Assembly: GCF_032594915.1 (NCBI RefSeq)
Contig: NZ_CP118733.1
Coordinates: 682,001 to 746,000 of the forward strand
Direction: 5' to 3'
Source of the DNA: Streptococcus sp. 29896
Lineage (GTDB): Bacteria; Bacillota; Bacilli; Lactobacillales; Streptococcaceae
Length of the DNA stretch: 64,000 nt
A program made the position numbers and the translations under genes. Under the pieces are notes generated by a model. That model had not been told where the DNA came from and searched no databases. It saw nothing but the letters and a program-made list of their open reading frames with translations. This document shows, piece after piece, positions 1 to 9,250 of this stretch (positions within the stretch are counted from its first letter, which is position 1; the number at the start of each line of letters is the position of its first letter).

Positions 1-564
1 AATGCGCGTGATCTGCAACTCATGCTCAATATCCTCAAGCCCAAATACCTCTTCCCTGTCCAAGGGGAGTACCGTCAGCTAGATGCTCATGCTAAAGCTG
101 CGCTTGAGATTGGTATGTACCCAGAGAATATCATCATCGTCAAACGTGGGGATGTCATGGCTTTTGAAGAAGGAGACTTTGTCCACAGCGGATCCGTTCC
201 AGCGGGCGATGTCATGATCGATGGAAATGCGATTGGTGATGTGGGCAATATCGTCTTGCGCGACCGGAAGATTTTATCAGAGGATGGTATTTTCATCGTG
301 GCTTTGACGGTCAATCGTCGTGAGAAGAAGATTATTTCCAAGGCTAAGGTCAATACCAGAGGCTTTGTCTATGTGAAGAAAAGCAAGGATATCTTGCGTG
401 AATCTGCTGATTTGGTCAATACTACCGTGGAAAATTATTTTACCAAGGATAACTTTGATTGGGCAGAATTGAAAGCGGCTGTCCGTGATGACCTGGCCAA
501 ATATCTCTTCGACCAAACCAAACGTCGTCCAGCTATCCTTCCGGTTATCATGGAAGTGCGGTAG
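1..564 (+). CDS. rnjB: Ribonuclease J2, C-terminal part (5' end outside window)
   Basis: This is the last ~187 codons of a metallo-beta-lactamase/beta-CASP ribonuclease; the frame is open from base 1 (N-A-R-D-L-Q-L-M). RNase J enzymes act in mRNA decay and 5' end processing. The visible part carries the end of the beta-CASP/MBL core (PVQGEYRQLDAHA, DVGNIVLRDRKILSEDGIF) and the C-terminal domain ending in TKRRPAILPVIMEVR. J2 rather than J1 is chosen because the next gene is an EstA-type esterase, the order seen around streptococcal rnjB. The J1/J2 call is therefore partly contextual. Confidence 0.8.
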   Translation, partial: NARDLQLMLNILKPKYLFPVQGEYRQLDAHAKAALEIGMYPENIIIVKRGDVMAFEEGDFVHSGSVPAGDVMIDGNAIGDVGNIVLRDRKILSEDGIFIVALTVNRREKKIISKAKVNTRGFVYVKKSKDILRESADLVNTTVENYFTKDNFDWAELKAAVRDDLAKYLFDQTKRRPAILPVIMEVR

Positions 565-586
565 TTCTTTGATAAATATAGTACAG

Positions 587-613
587 AGGCCGGGTTTTCC
601 TGGCCTTTCTTAA
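587..613 (+). terminator. Weak terminator-like hairpin after rnjB
   Basis: AGGCC at 587-591 pairs with GGCCT at 602-606 and is followed by TTTCTT. The stem is short and the estA ribosome site lies only about 15 nt further on, so partial read-through into estA is likely. Confidence 0.4.
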
Positions 614-632
614 AAAGAAAAGGAGTTTGTTG

Positions 633-1412
633 ATGGCAATTATGCGTATCGAATACCATTCAGAAGTTTTGGACATGAGCCGCCAGGTCAATGTCCTCTA
701 TCCTGATCGTAACCGTGTCGAAAATCCAGAGGATACTGACATTCCTGTTCTCTATCTTTTGCATGGGATGGGAGGCAATCAAGATTCCTGGCTCAATCGC
801 TCAACCATAGAACGATTGGTACGCTATACCAATCTCATCGTTGTCATGGTTAATACGGACAAGGGCTGGTACTCCAATACGACCTATGGCATGAATTATT
901 ATGATGCCATTGCAGAGGAGTTGCCGCAGGTTCTCAAACGATTCTTCCCCAATATGTCCAGCAAGCGGGAGAAGAATTTTATCGCAGGCTTGTCTATGGG
1001 AGGTTATGGGGCCTTTAAAATTGCCCTTTCGACCAATCGTTTTTCCTATGCCGCTTCCTTGTCTGGCGCCCTCTACTTTGACTTTGACAATCCTGCATCG
1101 GCTGAACTGGGGAGTCCTGCTTATTGGCAGGGCGTCTTCGGAGATTTGTCTAATGGAGCGACTAATCCAAATAGTCTGCAAAATATTGCCAAATTGTCTG
1201 ATAAGAAAACCAAGCTCTATGCCTGGTGTGGTGAGGAAGATTTTCTTTTTGAAGGTCACCAACTGGCAGTCGCAGATTTGACCGAGGCGGGCTTTGACCT
1301 GGAAGCCAGTCATGGGCCAGGCAAGCATGAATGGTATTACTGGAATCAGCAGATTGAAAAGGTCTTGGCCTGGTTGCCAATTGATTTTGAATTGGAAGAA
1401 AGATTGTCCTGA
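633..1412 (+). CDS. estA: Alpha/beta-hydrolase esterase (EstA, tributyrin esterase type)
   Basis: A 259-residue serine esterase of the esterase D / tributyrin esterase family, probably hydrolysing short acyl esters. It shows the oxyanion-region LLHGMGG near the N-terminus, the nucleophile elbow [11 protein letters not shown] around residue 120, and a late Asp/His pair (EEDFLF and GKHEWYYW). The start is the ATG at 633, because AGGAG at 621-625 lies 7 nt before it; a TTG six bases upstream is not needed. It follows rnjB, as in other streptococci. Confidence 0.85.
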   Translation: MAIMRIEYHSEVLDMSRQVNVLYPDRNRVENPEDTDIPVLYLLHGMGGNQDSWLNRSTIERLVRYTNLIVVMVNTDKGWYSNTTYGMNYYDAIAEELPQVLKRFFPNMSSKREKNFIAGLSMGGYGAFKIALSTNRFSYAASLSGALYFDFDNPASAELGSPAYWQGVFGDLSNGATNPNSLQNIAKLSDKKTKLYAWCGEEDFLFEGHQLAVADLTEAGFDLEASHGPGKHEWYYWNQQIEKVLAWLPIDFELEERLS

Positions 1413-1477
1413 TTTAAGAAAAGTTTCAGAAAAGATTGCTAAACTATCTCCTAATACGCAAGATTGGGGAGTTGTTT

Positions 1478-2176
1478 ATGCCTTTGATAAAAGGAATTGT
1501 TCGATTTATTTGGACCACGATTTGGTCGTTTATTTGGTTAACTATTGTGGTGGGTCTATGCCTTGTCGGACTCTTGTTTTATGTAGAGGGTCAGGCAGCA
1601 CCTCAAGTACTTCAAAGTATTGTGGTTCAAGCCAAGGAAGTTGTGACAGGTCAGGTTGCAATCGATTTGTCATCTGGTTTAGATACCATTACTCATTTGG
1701 CGACAGATCAGGTCAATGAATCGGCTTCTAGCCGTTGGGAAACCAATGCAGCTACGGTCTATATCGACACGACTGATCCGACTTTTGTGGAGGCTTATCA
1801 AACAGCCATTGCCAACTGGAATGCCACAGGTGCCTTTACATTTACCTTGGTTGATAATGCCAGCCAGGCGGATATTATTGCGACAGAGATGAACGATTCA
1901 ACCAGTCGTGCTGCTGGGGAAGCAGAATCAACGACCAATTTATTAACGAATTATTTTGATTCAGTCACAGTAAAATTAAATGCTTATTATCTCTACAATT
2001 CAGAATATGCTTATGATTTTGACCGAATCGTCCACACGGCAGAGCACGAGTTGGGGCACGCCATTGGCCTGTCACACGATGATAGCCAAGAATCGGTCAT
2101 GGAATCTGCAGGATCCTATCACGGTATTCAGGAAACAGATATCCAAGCAGTATTAACACTTTACGGATTAAATTAG
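1478..2176 (+). CDS. Membrane-anchored matrixin-type zinc metalloprotease
   Basis: A 232-residue protein with one N-terminal membrane segment (about residues 8-35, rich in W, I, V, L) and an extracellular C-terminal metzincin domain. The zinc motif HELGHAIGLSH fits HExxHxxGxxH, and VMES further on resembles the Met-turn. It is probably a surface protease of matrixin/M10A type with unknown substrate. ATG 1478 is preferred because GGGGAG at 1466-1471 gives a 6-nt spacer, whereas an upstream TTG has none. No terminator separates it from estA. It is close to the small membrane gene that follows (11-nt gap). Confidence 0.8.
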   Translation: MPLIKGIVRFIWTTIWSFIWLTIVVGLCLVGLLFYVEGQAAPQVLQSIVVQAKEVVTGQVAIDLSSGLDTITHLATDQVNESASSRWETNAATVYIDTTDPTFVEAYQTAIANWNATGAFTFTLVDNASQADIIATEMNDSTSRAAGEAESTTNLLTNYFDSVTVKLNAYYLYNSEYAYDFDRIVHTAEHELGHAIGLSHDDSQESVMESAGSYHGIQETDIQAVLTLYGLN

Positions 2177-2187
2177 AAGGAAAAGAC

Positions 2188-2553
2188 ATGTTGCGTTCAC
2201 TTATTTCAACCATTAAACGGTATCCAGAGCAAGCTCTTCTCTTCATCTACAATGCAGGGATTTTTGCCTGGTTGCAAACCACCAGCCATACCATTATGGA
2301 GCAGATTGGACTGGATAGTTCTTGGGCGGATAAAATTCCAGCCCCTCTTAAGGCTCTTACAGGTGCTAGTATTGGTGCCATGCAAGAATTGCTTTCATCA
2401 TCAGCCTGGGGTTGGTTGATTGTCTCCATGATTCTGATGTTGATTGTTCACTTTGTAAAAGGCTTGATTAAATTTATTTTGACCCTTGCCATTATTCTTG
2501 GGGGTCTCTATCTCTTCTGGCAAAACAAAGAATTGCTCCAGGGCTTGGTTTAA
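2188..2553 (+). CDS. Small membrane protein of unknown function
   Basis: A 121-residue protein with hydrophobic segments around residues 13-30 and 70-115, probably three membrane passes. The start ATG follows AGAAGG at good distance. It sits 11 nt after the metalloprotease gene and before a strong terminator, so the two probably share a transcript. I recognise no family. A partner or anchor of the protease is possible but is inference. Confidence 0.65.
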   Translation: MLRSLISTIKRYPEQALLFIYNAGIFAWLQTTSHTIMEQIGLDSSWADKIPAPLKALTGASIGAMQELLSSSAWGWLIVSMILMLIVHFVKGLIKFILTLAIILGGLYLFWQNKELLQGLV

Positions 2554-2566
2554 TGGTGCTTTGTAC

Positions 2567-2597
2567 AATCTTATCTACTTGGTAGATAAGATTTTTT
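2567..2597 (+). terminator. Rho-independent terminator
   Basis: A 12-bp stem (AATCTTATCTAC paired with GTAGATAAGATT) followed by TTTTTTC. It closes the transcript of the protease/membrane protein pair and insulates the following ABC-F gene. Confidence 0.85.
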
Positions 2598-2653
2598 CTT
2601 TGCTACAAGCGGGTTTGATTTGGCATATTTCCTTCCTCCAGCCTTACAATTTA

Positions 2654-2671
2654 TGGTACAATATTGCTATG
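2654..2671 (+). promoter_or_regulatory. Extended -10 promoter placing the transcript start at the ABC-F ATG
   Basis: TGGTACAAT at 2654-2662 is an extended -10 element with no good -35. Only six bases separate the hexamer from the ATG at 2669, and there is no Shine-Dalgarno. The predicted mRNA is therefore leaderless. Confidence 0.6.
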
Positions 2672-4567
2672 ATTATTCTAAGTGGAAACAAGATTGAACG
2701 CTCTTTTGCGGGCGAAGTATTATTTAACAATATCAACATTCAAGTCGATGAACGGGATCGGATTGCCCTTGTCGGAAAAAATGGCGCAGGCAAGTCCACC
2801 TTGCTAAAAATCCTTGTCGGAGAAGAAGCAGCGACCAGCGGTGACATTTCAACCAAGCGTGATTTGTCCCTTTCTTACCTGGCACAGGACAGCCGTTTTG
2901 AGTCGGCAAATACTATCTACGATGAAATGCTTCATGTTTTTGACGATCTGCGGATGACGGAGAAACGCCTGCGGTCTATGGAAGAGCAAATGGGCAGTTT
3001 GTCTGGTAGTGAACTTGACCAGCTGATGAAAACATATGATAGTCTGTCGGAGGAATTTCGTCTGGCAGGTGGCTTTAACTATGAGGCGGATATCCGTGCT
3101 ATTTTGAATGGTTTCAAGTTTGACCATACCATGTGGGACATGAAGATTTCCGAACTCTCAGGTGGTCAAAATACTCGACTTGCTCTGGCAAAAATGCTTC
3201 TTGAAAGCCCAGAACTCTTGGTCCTGGACGAGCCAACCAACCACCTGGACATTGAAACCATTGCTTGGTTGGAAAACTACCTAGTGCATTACAAGGGAGC
3301 CTTGATTATCGTCAGCCATGACCGCTATTTCTTGGACAAGGTGGCGACACTGACACTGGACTTGACCAAGCATTCCTTGGATCGCTATGTGGGCAATTAT
3401 TCTCAGTTTGTTGAGCTGAAGGAGCAGAAGTTGCAGACTGAGTTGCAGAACTATGAAAAGCAGCAGAAGGAAATTGCCAAGTTAGAAGATTTTGTCCAGA
3501 AAAATATCGTCCGTGCTTCGACCACCAAGCGTGCTCAGGCTAGACGCAAGCAGTTGGAAAAGATGGAGCGACTGGACAAGCCAACAACTGGTCAGAAGTC
3601 GGCCAACATGACCTTCCAGTCGGACAAGACTTCTGGCAATATCGTCTTGACAGTGGAAAATGCTGCGGTTGGTTACGATGGAGATATCCTTTCTCAGCCC
3701 ATTTCTATTGACCAACGGAAACTCGATGCCATTGCCATTGTCGGTCCGAATGGAATCGGAAAAACAACCCTGCTCAAATCCATCATCGGAGCTCTGCCAT
3801 TTATCAAAGGGGAAGCCAAGCTAGGAGCCAATGTGGAAGTGGGCTACTACGATCAGACCCAGTCGGCCCTGACGCCTTCCAACACGGTCTTGGAGGAGCT
3901 CTGGTCCGCCTTTCCAACCACGCCTGAAGTGGAAATCCGCAACCGCCTTGGAGCTTTTCTCTTCTCAGGTGACGATGTCAAAAAGTCTGTCTCTATGCTA
4001 TCGGGTGGGGAAAAAGCCCGCCTGCTCCTCGCCAAGCTGTCTATGGAAAATAACAACTTCCTCATCCTCGACGAGCCGACCAACCACCTGGACATCGACA
4101 GCAAGGAAGTGCTGGAAAATGCCCTCATCGACTTTGACGGCACCCTGCTTTTTGTCAGCCACGACCGCTATTTCATCAACCGCGTCGCCACCAAGGTCCT
4201 GGAAATCTCGGAAACAGGCTCCACGCTCTACTTGGGCGACTATGATTATTATCTGGAGAAAAAGGCAGAGCAGGAAACAGAATTCCAGCCTGACCAGCTA
4301 GAAAGTACCAGCCAATCAGCCGGAGCCATGGACTACCAAGCCCAAAAGGAAAACCAAAAAGAGCAACGCAAACTGGTTCGCCGCATCGAGCAAATCGAGG
4401 CAGAAATCGAGACCATCGAAAACCGCCTGAGCGAGCTCAACCAAGCCATGCTAGAAACCAATGATATCGGACAGCTGACCGATTACCAGAAAGAAATCGA
4501 TCAATTGACTGCCCAACAAGAAAACCTCATGGAAGAATGGGAAGCATTATCCGAGCAGATAGGTTAG
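2669..4567 (+). CDS. ABC-F ATPase, long type with C-terminal coiled coil (YdiF/Uup-like)
   Basis: A 632-residue soluble protein with two ABC cassettes and no membrane domain. It has Walker A GKNGAGKST and GPNGIGKTT, signatures LSGGQNTRLALAK and LSGGEKARLLLAK, and Walker B LLVLDEPTNHLD and FLILDEPTNHLD. An interdomain linker rich in K/E/Q lies at about 230-310 and a charged coiled coil occupies the last ~90 residues. ABC-F proteins act on the ribosome E site, as translation factors or in antibiotic protection. The start is ATG 2669 because homology begins at MIILSGNKIERSF. A longer open frame upstream overlaps the previous gene and the terminator and is not used. Confidence 0.85.
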   Translation: MIILSGNKIERSFAGEVLFNNINIQVDERDRIALVGKNGAGKSTLLKILVGEEAATSGDISTKRDLSLSYLAQDSRFESANTIYDEMLHVFDDLRMTEKRLRSMEEQMGSLSGSELDQLMKTYDSLSEEFRLAGGFNYEADIRAILNGFKFDHTMWDMKISELSGGQNTRLALAKMLLESPELLVLDEPTNHLDIETIAWLENYLVHYKGALIIVSHDRYFLDKVATLTLDLTKHSLDRYVGNYSQFVELKEQKLQTELQNYEKQQKEIAKLEDFVQKNIVRASTTKRAQARRKQLEKMERLDKPTTGQKSANMTFQSDKTSGNIVLTVENAAVGYDGDILSQPISIDQRKLDAIAIVGPNGIGKTTLLKSIIGALPFIKGEAKLGANVEVGYYDQTQSALTPSNTVLEELWSAFPTTPEVEIRNRLGAFLFSGDDVKKSVSMLSGGEKARLLLAKLSMENNNFLILDEPTNHLDIDSKEVLENALIDFDGTLLFVSHDRYFINRVATKVLEISETGSTLYLGDYDYYLEKKAEQETEFQPDQLESTSQSAGAMDYQAQKENQKEQRKLVRRIEQIEAEIETIENRLSELNQAMLETNDIGQLTDYQKEIDQLTAQQENLMEEWEALSEQIG

Positions 4568-4765
4568 GTTGACAGGGAGTTGACAGTCTGTCAGAAACGC
4601 TATCAAATCAAGCCTGCAAGCAGGTCTTGCGATGAAAAAAGTCTGCCGCAAGATGACCTTGCGGCAAAATATCTCATTCGCAAGCCAGCCTTTCTTGGCA
4701 AAGATCGATCGACAAGCTAAGATAAAGTCAGGACCTGCTAGACAGGGCCTAGCGAGGAGAAAGAA
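4568..4765. repeat. Intergenic region with several small hairpins
   Basis: The 198-base gap contains short palindromes: TGACAGTCTGTCA near 4578, CCTGCAAGCAGG near 4613, GCCGCAAG/CTTGCGGC at about 4647-4672, and GCTAG...CTAGC near 4737-4752. No coding frame has a start and ribosome site. The hairpins resemble, less regularly, the hairpin arrays at 18.5, 20.3 and 54.6 kb. Confidence 0.5.
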
Positions 4766-5242
4766 ATGAACTTTGGACAGCAAATCAAAGACTTACGAAA
4801 AAAGAAAGCTTTGACCCAAGAGCAGTTTGCCCTCAAACTCAATGTGACTCGGCAGGCCGTTTCCAACTGGGAAAATGACAAAAACCTACCCGACTTGGAA
4901 CTCTTGATTCTCATGTCCTCTGTCTTTTCGATCTCCTTAGATCAACTTATCTTAGGAGGAACTGACATGAACAACATGACAGAAAAACTAGTCAAGGACG
5001 GTCGCGAAGGCCGCCGTACCCAGATGCACCTGACCATTACCATTATCGGAAGCTTTCTCATGGCTTTAGGCCTTGTCTGCTTTGTCATCAAGGCAAACTC
5101 GGTCGAGTATATTGATGCCGAAGGCATTCTGCATGAAAATTTTTACCTCATTCCAGTCGGCTACTTGCTGGTCTTTACAGGAGCCATTGCCACGCTCCTA
5201 TCAGGACTAGCCCTGCACCACTTTAGAAAAGAAAATACTTAA
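4766..5242 (+). CDS. HTH (XRE) transcriptional regulator with C-terminal membrane domain
   Basis: A 158-residue protein. Residues 1-60 form a Cro/CI-type HTH (LRKKKALTQEQFALKLNVTRQAVSNWENDKNLPDLELL). Two hydrophobic segments follow at about 92-110 and 128-150, resembling the DUF3955 membrane region attached to such regulators. It is probably a membrane-tethered DNA-binding regulator; its target is unknown. AGGAG lies 7-8 nt before the ATG. rlmA begins two bases after its stop codon, so the two are cotranscribed. Confidence 0.8.
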   Translation: MNFGQQIKDLRKKKALTQEQFALKLNVTRQAVSNWENDKNLPDLELLILMSSVFSISLDQLILGGTDMNNMTEKLVKDGREGRRTQMHLTITIIGSFLMALGLVCFVIKANSVEYIDAEGILHENFYLIPVGYLLVFTGAIATLLSGLALHHFRKENT

Positions 5243-5243
5243 C

Positions 5244-6071
5244 ATGACCAAACACCCACGTTTTAGCAATAGCGACCAATTTTTCGCCTGTCCACATTGT
5301 GGGCAGGCTCTTGGTCTTGACCAGAGCAGTCTTCGCTGTCCCAACCGCCACACCTTCGACATCGCCAAGCAGGGCTACGTCAACCTGGCACCCCAAGTCA
5401 AGCAGTCCGCCAACTACCACAAGTCTAGCTTTGAAAACCGCCAGGCCTTTTTAGAGGCAGGCTATTACGACCATCTCTATGAAGCTTTGGAGGGGAAAAT
5501 AGCAGAGCTGGGCTTGCGGTCAGTCTTGGACATCGGCTGTGGAGAGGGTTTTTATTCCCGTAAGTTAGCCGAGAAAATGGACTTGGACATTCTTGCTTTT
5601 GATATTTCCAAGGATTCCATCCTCTTGGCAGCCAAATCTGACAGGACCAAGTCGGTCAAATGGTTTGTCGGTGACTTGACCAAGTTACCTATTCAAGATA
5701 AGGTCATTGACGGTGTCTTGGACGTCTTTTCCCCAGCTAATTATCAGGAATTTGCCAGAGTGCTGAAAGCTGGTGGGGTTATTCTCAAACTGGTACCAGG
5801 TCCCAATCACCTCAAGGAGCTCCGCCATTTAGCCAAAGACCAACTCCGCAAGGAATCCTATAACAACCAGGATATCGTGGACCATTTCAGGTCTTACGTG
5901 GGGAAGGTGGAGCAGGTGCTGGTCAGCCGGACCTTTCCGATTACAGCCGCCCATGCTCAAGTCTTAGCAGACATGACGCCCCTCTTTTTCCAAGTGGACC
6001 AGTCCAAACTGGACTTGAGCCAGTTGACCGAGATTACGGTTGAGGGAGTGCTTTTGATTGGAAGGATATAA
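5244..6071 (+). CDS. rlmA: 23S rRNA (guanine-N1)-methyltransferase RlmA
   Basis: A 275-residue SAM-dependent methyltransferase. The N-terminal zinc ribbon has CPHCG and CPNRHTFD, with the typical AKQGYVNL stretch after it. Motif I is VLDIGCGEGFYSRKL near residue 95, with DVFSPAN further on. In Gram-positive bacteria this family (RlmA-II/TlrB type) methylates G748 in helix 35 of 23S rRNA and affects macrolide response. It starts two bases after the regulator gene. Confidence 0.85.
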   Translation: MTKHPRFSNSDQFFACPHCGQALGLDQSSLRCPNRHTFDIAKQGYVNLAPQVKQSANYHKSSFENRQAFLEAGYYDHLYEALEGKIAELGLRSVLDIGCGEGFYSRKLAEKMDLDILAFDISKDSILLAAKSDRTKSVKWFVGDLTKLPIQDKVIDGVLDVFSPANYQEFARVLKAGGVILKLVPGPNHLKELRHLAKDQLRKESYNNQDIVDHFRSYVGKVEQVLVSRTFPITAAHAQVLADMTPLFFQVDQSKLDLSQLTEITVEGVLLIGRI

Positions 6072-6077
6072 AAAATG

Positions 6078-6113
6078 AAACCGCCTCTGGATGCCAGAAG
6101 CGGTTTTGTTTTA
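6078..6113. terminator. Bidirectional terminator between rlmA and gatD
   Basis: CCGCcTCTGG-atg-CCAGAaGCGG stem with AAA on the left and TTTTGTTTT on the right. It can end rlmA on the plus strand and gatD on the minus strand. Confidence 0.8.
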
Positions 6114-6896
6114 TTTCTCAAATTCTGCCTTGCTTTTCACATCGCCGTATTCTTCAGCGACTTCTTTGCTGAGGATGTCAGCGTAGCTGGCAAGTTGGAT
6201 GTCTTGTCCGTATTTTTTGCGGAGGGCAGTTGTGACTAGGCGGTAGGCTAGGTTGGCATTGCGGGACAGGATTGGTCCGTGGAAGTAGCTGCCGAAGGTG
6301 TTTTTGTAGTGCAGGCCTTCGCCACCGTCTTCCTTATTGTTGCCATTGCCATAGACAACCTTGCCCAGCGGTTTTTGGTTGTCAGCTAGGAAGGTACGGC
6401 CTTGGTGGTTTTCAAAACCATAGTAGGTTTCGTTGAATTCATCATTGTGAATTTTGATGTCACCGATGTAGCGGTTGTTGGTCTGGTTAAGGGTGTAGTG
6501 GTCCATGATACCCAGTCCATCAATCTTGCGGCCGCCAGCTTCGATGTAGTATTGACCGAGCAATTGGAAGCCACCACAGATAGCCAGCATGACACCGTCG
6601 TTTTCGATGAAGTCTGCCAAGCTGTCTTTTTTAGTTGGTAAATCTTTTGCAAGAATAGATTGTTCATAGTCCTGTCCACCGCCGAAAAAGGCGATGTCGT
6701 AGAAATTTTTATCAAATTCATCTGCCAGTGAAACGATGTCCACCTGAACACGAGCACCGAGCTTTTCAGCCACATACTTGAGCATGAGGATATTGCCGTT
6801 GTCACCGTAGGTATTCATCAAATCACCGTAGAGGTGGGCGATGTGGAGATCATAAGCGTAGTCTTTTTCAGGACTTTTTAATGATGTATAGACCAT
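6111..6896 (-). CDS. gatD: Lipid II isoglutaminyl synthase, glutaminase subunit GatD
   Basis: A 261-residue class I glutamine amidotransferase of CobB/CobQ type. The nucleophile is Cys107 in [13 protein letters not shown], and a catalytic His lies in GSYFHGPIL near residue 210. GatD supplies ammonia to MurT, which amidates the D-Glu of lipid II to iso-glutamine, a step required for cross-linking in pneumococci and staphylococci. The start codon overlaps the murT stop, so the two are translationally coupled. Confidence 0.9.
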   Translation of the reverse strand: MVYTSLKSPEKDYAYDLHIAHLYGDLMNTYGDNGNILMLKYVAEKLGARVQVDIVSLADEFDKNFYDIAFFGGGQDYEQSILAKDLPTKKDSLADFIENDGVMLAICGGFQLLGQYYIEAGGRKIDGLGIMDHYTLNQTNNRYIGDIKIHNDEFNETYYGFENHQGRTFLADNQKPLGKVVYGNGNNKEDGGEGLHYKNTFGSYFHGPILSRNANLAYRLVTTALRKKYGQDIQLASYADILSKEVAEEYGDVKSKAEFEK

Positions 6897-8239
6897 TATT
6901 TCATCTCCTTTCCAACAGCTTGGCGTTGAGCCAGTAAGTCACGGAATTCCAGCATAGCCGTATAGGTTGCGAGGATATAGGCATGCTGACTGCTGGACTG
7001 CTCAATCAAGGTCATGATGTCTTCCAGTTTTGGTGTTTCAGTAATCTGGTCCTCTGGATAGCCAGTCACACGGAGGCGACGGGCAATTTCAGACGAGCGA
7101 ACACCGCCTGCAAAGACTTGTGGAATGTCCATTTGAGTGATTTGTTCAAAGTCGGCGTCCCAAATCCAGCTGGTATCAATTCCATCAGCGTAGTTGGCAT
7201 TGAGAAGGACGGACAGGCTAAAATCGTAAGGAGCCAGTTTCATCATTTCAATGGCCTGGGTTGCACCGACAGGGTTTTTAATCAAGACCAGAGTACAATC
7301 TTTATCGCCCAACTTAAAGGTTTCTTGGCGACCAAATACTGCCTTAGACTTGTCAAAACCAGCCTTGATTTTCTCAGGAGATACGCCGAAAAATTCTGCC
7401 ACGCTGACAGCTGCTAGGGCATTGTAGATATTGTAAAGCCCACCGATGTTGATTTTGTAATCCTGACCGTCAATGGCAAAGGTAGAAGAAGTATTAGTAA
7501 TTTCCTTCAACTCTGTTAACTTGTAGTCCAGCTCAGGTCGGCTAAAGCCACAGTTGTTACAGATATAGCTACCCAAGTTAGCGTAGGTATTGAGCTTGTA
7601 CTGGATAATCTGGTGGCAATGTGGGCAGAGAACGCCTTCGGTATTGTAATGAGCAAGGCGTGGCTCATGCTCTTCCGCCGCAAAACCGTAGTACTTAACT
7701 GGATTGATAATGCTCGTCGAGTTGAAAAGTGGGCTGTCACCGTTAGCCAAAATGGTCGCCTGAGGTGCCTTGGCAGCCCCGTCTAAAATCATCTGGTAGG
7801 TGGTATAAATCTCGCCGTAACGGTCCATTTGGTCGCGGAAGATATTGGTGAAGACAATCAGGCTAGGCTTGATAAAGTCGGTCACACGGGCCAGGCTGGC
7901 CTCATCAATCTCCAAGACGGCAATCTTCTTGCCATTTTTATTTTTCTTGGCAGATAGGAAGGTAGCCGTAATTCCTGTAATCATATTGGCGCCGCTGGTA
8001 TTGGTCGTAATTTCGCCAAAGGCTTCTTGGAGGATGCCAACTGTCAGGGCGGTGGTCAGAGTCTTACCGTTAGTACCTGTCACAACAACGACTTCATAAT
8101 CCTTAGCCAAACTATCTAAAATATGTTTATCGAATTTGAGGGCAATTTTTCCAGGCAGGGTAGTACCACGTCCTAGTTTGTTGAGGACAAACTGACTGGA
8201 TTTTCCTGCTGCTATTCCTAATAAAGTATTTATTTTCAT
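6896..8239 (-). CDS. murT: Lipid II isoglutaminyl synthase, Mur-ligase subunit MurT
   Basis: A 447-residue Mur-ligase-like protein. The P-loop is [14 protein letters not shown] near residue 56, and the ATPase/ligase core follows. A Cys4 insert (CPHCHQ ... CNNCG, about 205-230) is the zinc ribbon found in MurT proteins. With GatD it amidates peptidoglycan stem D-Glu in the cytoplasm. No Shine-Dalgarno precedes the ATG; an extended -10 lies six bases upstream, so the message is probably leaderless. Confidence 0.9.
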   Translation of the reverse strand: MKINTLLGIAAGKSSQFVLNKLGRGTTLPGKIALKFDKHILDSLAKDYEVVVVTGTNGKTLTTALTVGILQEAFGEITTNTSGANMITGITATFLSAKKNKNGKKIAVLEIDEASLARVTDFIKPSLIVFTNIFRDQMDRYGEIYTTYQMILDGAAKAPQATILANGDSPLFNSTSIINPVKYYGFAAEEHEPRLAHYNTEGVLCPHCHQIIQYKLNTYANLGSYICNNCGFSRPELDYKLTELKEITNTSSTFAIDGQDYKINIGGLYNIYNALAAVSVAEFFGVSPEKIKAGFDKSKAVFGRQETFKLGDKDCTLVLIKNPVGATQAIEMMKLAPYDFSLSVLLNANYADGIDTSWIWDADFEQITQMDIPQVFAGGVRSSEIARRLRVTGYPEDQITETPKLEDIMTLIEQSSSQHAYILATYTAMLEFRDLLAQRQAVGKEMK

Positions 8240-8245
8240 GGGTCT

Positions 8246-8254
8246 ATTTTATCA
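8246..8254 (-). promoter_or_regulatory. Extended -10 promoter of murT-gatD (leaderless)
   Basis: On the minus strand TGATAAAAT is followed by six bases and the murT ATG. No -35 is convincing. The spacing puts the transcription start at or next to the A of the ATG. Confidence 0.55.
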
Positions 8255-8352
8255 CAAAGGTTGGGGATTTTCTAGAATGGAACTTGGGGGCAAGCCATGG
8301 GTAAGAAATCCCATTGAAAACAAATAGGATTAGACATTTGTCGGGGACTTTA

Positions 8353-8361
8353 TGATATAAT
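8353..8361 (+). promoter_or_regulatory. Extended -10 promoter of the cdaA operon
   Basis: TGATATAAT at 8353-8361 is a consensus extended -10, about 47 bases before the proposed cdaA start. A weak -35 (TTAGAC) lies at 8330-8335 with a long 20-nt spacer. Confidence 0.6.
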
Positions 8362-8407
8362 AGGACTGATACATGTGAATTGAATTAGAAAGTATGAGGA
8401 TAGAAAG

Positions 8408-9250
8408 CTGAATATCAGTCAATTATTAGATGCCGACTATTGGTCCAGTTTGATCGCTAGTCCTTGGATTGCCATGCTTCATCTGGTTGATATTAGTTTG
8501 GTTGTCCTGTTGATTTACCAATTGAGTAAGTCGCTGGCAGGTACCAAGATTATGGTACTGATTCGAGGAGTTTTTCTCTTCTTGTTCGCCCAAATTGTAG
8601 CGAGTTTGCTCGGTCTTCAAACGATTTCCTGGTTGATGAACCAGGTCATCACTTATGGGGTCATCGCAGCGGTTGTAATTTTTGCGCCGGAATTGCGAGC
8701 GATTTTAGAAAAACTTGGTCGGACGACTCAGTTATTTATGGGGACCAGTCTCAGTTCAGAAGAAGTTTTGGTCCAATCCCTGCTCAAATCCGTTGCCTAT
8801 ATGGCACCACGGAAAATCGGTGCCCTAATTGCTATAGAAGGAGCACAGACCATTCAAGAATACGCATCGACTGGAATTGGGCTACACGCAGATATTTCCA
8901 GTGAATTATTGATCAATATCTTTATTCCCAATACGCCCTTGCATGATGGTGCCGTAATTGTCAGGGAAAACAAGATAGCCGTAGCCTGTGCCTACCTGCC
9001 CCTATCAGAAAGTGCGGGGATTTCCAAAGAGTTTGGGACTCGTCACAGGGCTGCAATTGGCCTGTCAGAAGTATCGGATGCTCTTGTTTTGATTGTGTCA
9101 GAAGAAACAGGTAGTATCTCGATTGCCCAAAATGGCATTTTCCAGCACGATCTGTCTAAGGAAGAACTGGAGAGTCTCCTTCGTTCAAAATTCATTCTCA
9201 GCCCAGAATCCAGTATCAGCTGGTGGCAACGATTGTGGAGGGGAAAATAG
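8408..9250 (+). CDS. cdaA: Diadenylate cyclase CdaA (DacA)
   Basis: A 280-residue membrane enzyme that makes c-di-AMP from two ATP. It has three N-terminal membrane segments (about 15-100) and a DAC domain with LHDGAVIV and GTRHRAAIGLSE, the DGA and RHR motifs. No ATG, GTG or usable TTG sits at the family N-terminus. The open frame begins after a TGA at 8381, and CTG 8408 (NISQLLDADYW next) is preceded by AGGA at the right distance, so a CTG start is proposed. TTG 8450 would drop residues before the first membrane segment. Forms the cdaA-cdaR-glmM operon. Confidence 0.85.
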   Translation: MNISQLLDADYWSSLIASPWIAMLHLVDISLVVLLIYQLSKSLAGTKIMVLIRGVFLFLFAQIVASLLGLQTISWLMNQVITYGVIAAVVIFAPELRAILEKLGRTTQLFMGTSLSSEEVLVQSLLKSVAYMAPRKIGALIAIEGAQTIQEYASTGIGLHADISSELLINIFIPNTPLHDGAVIVRENKIAVACAYLPLSESAGISKEFGTRHRAAIGLSEVSDALVLIVSEETGSISIAQNGIFQHDLSKEELESLLRSKFILSPESSISWWQRLWRGK

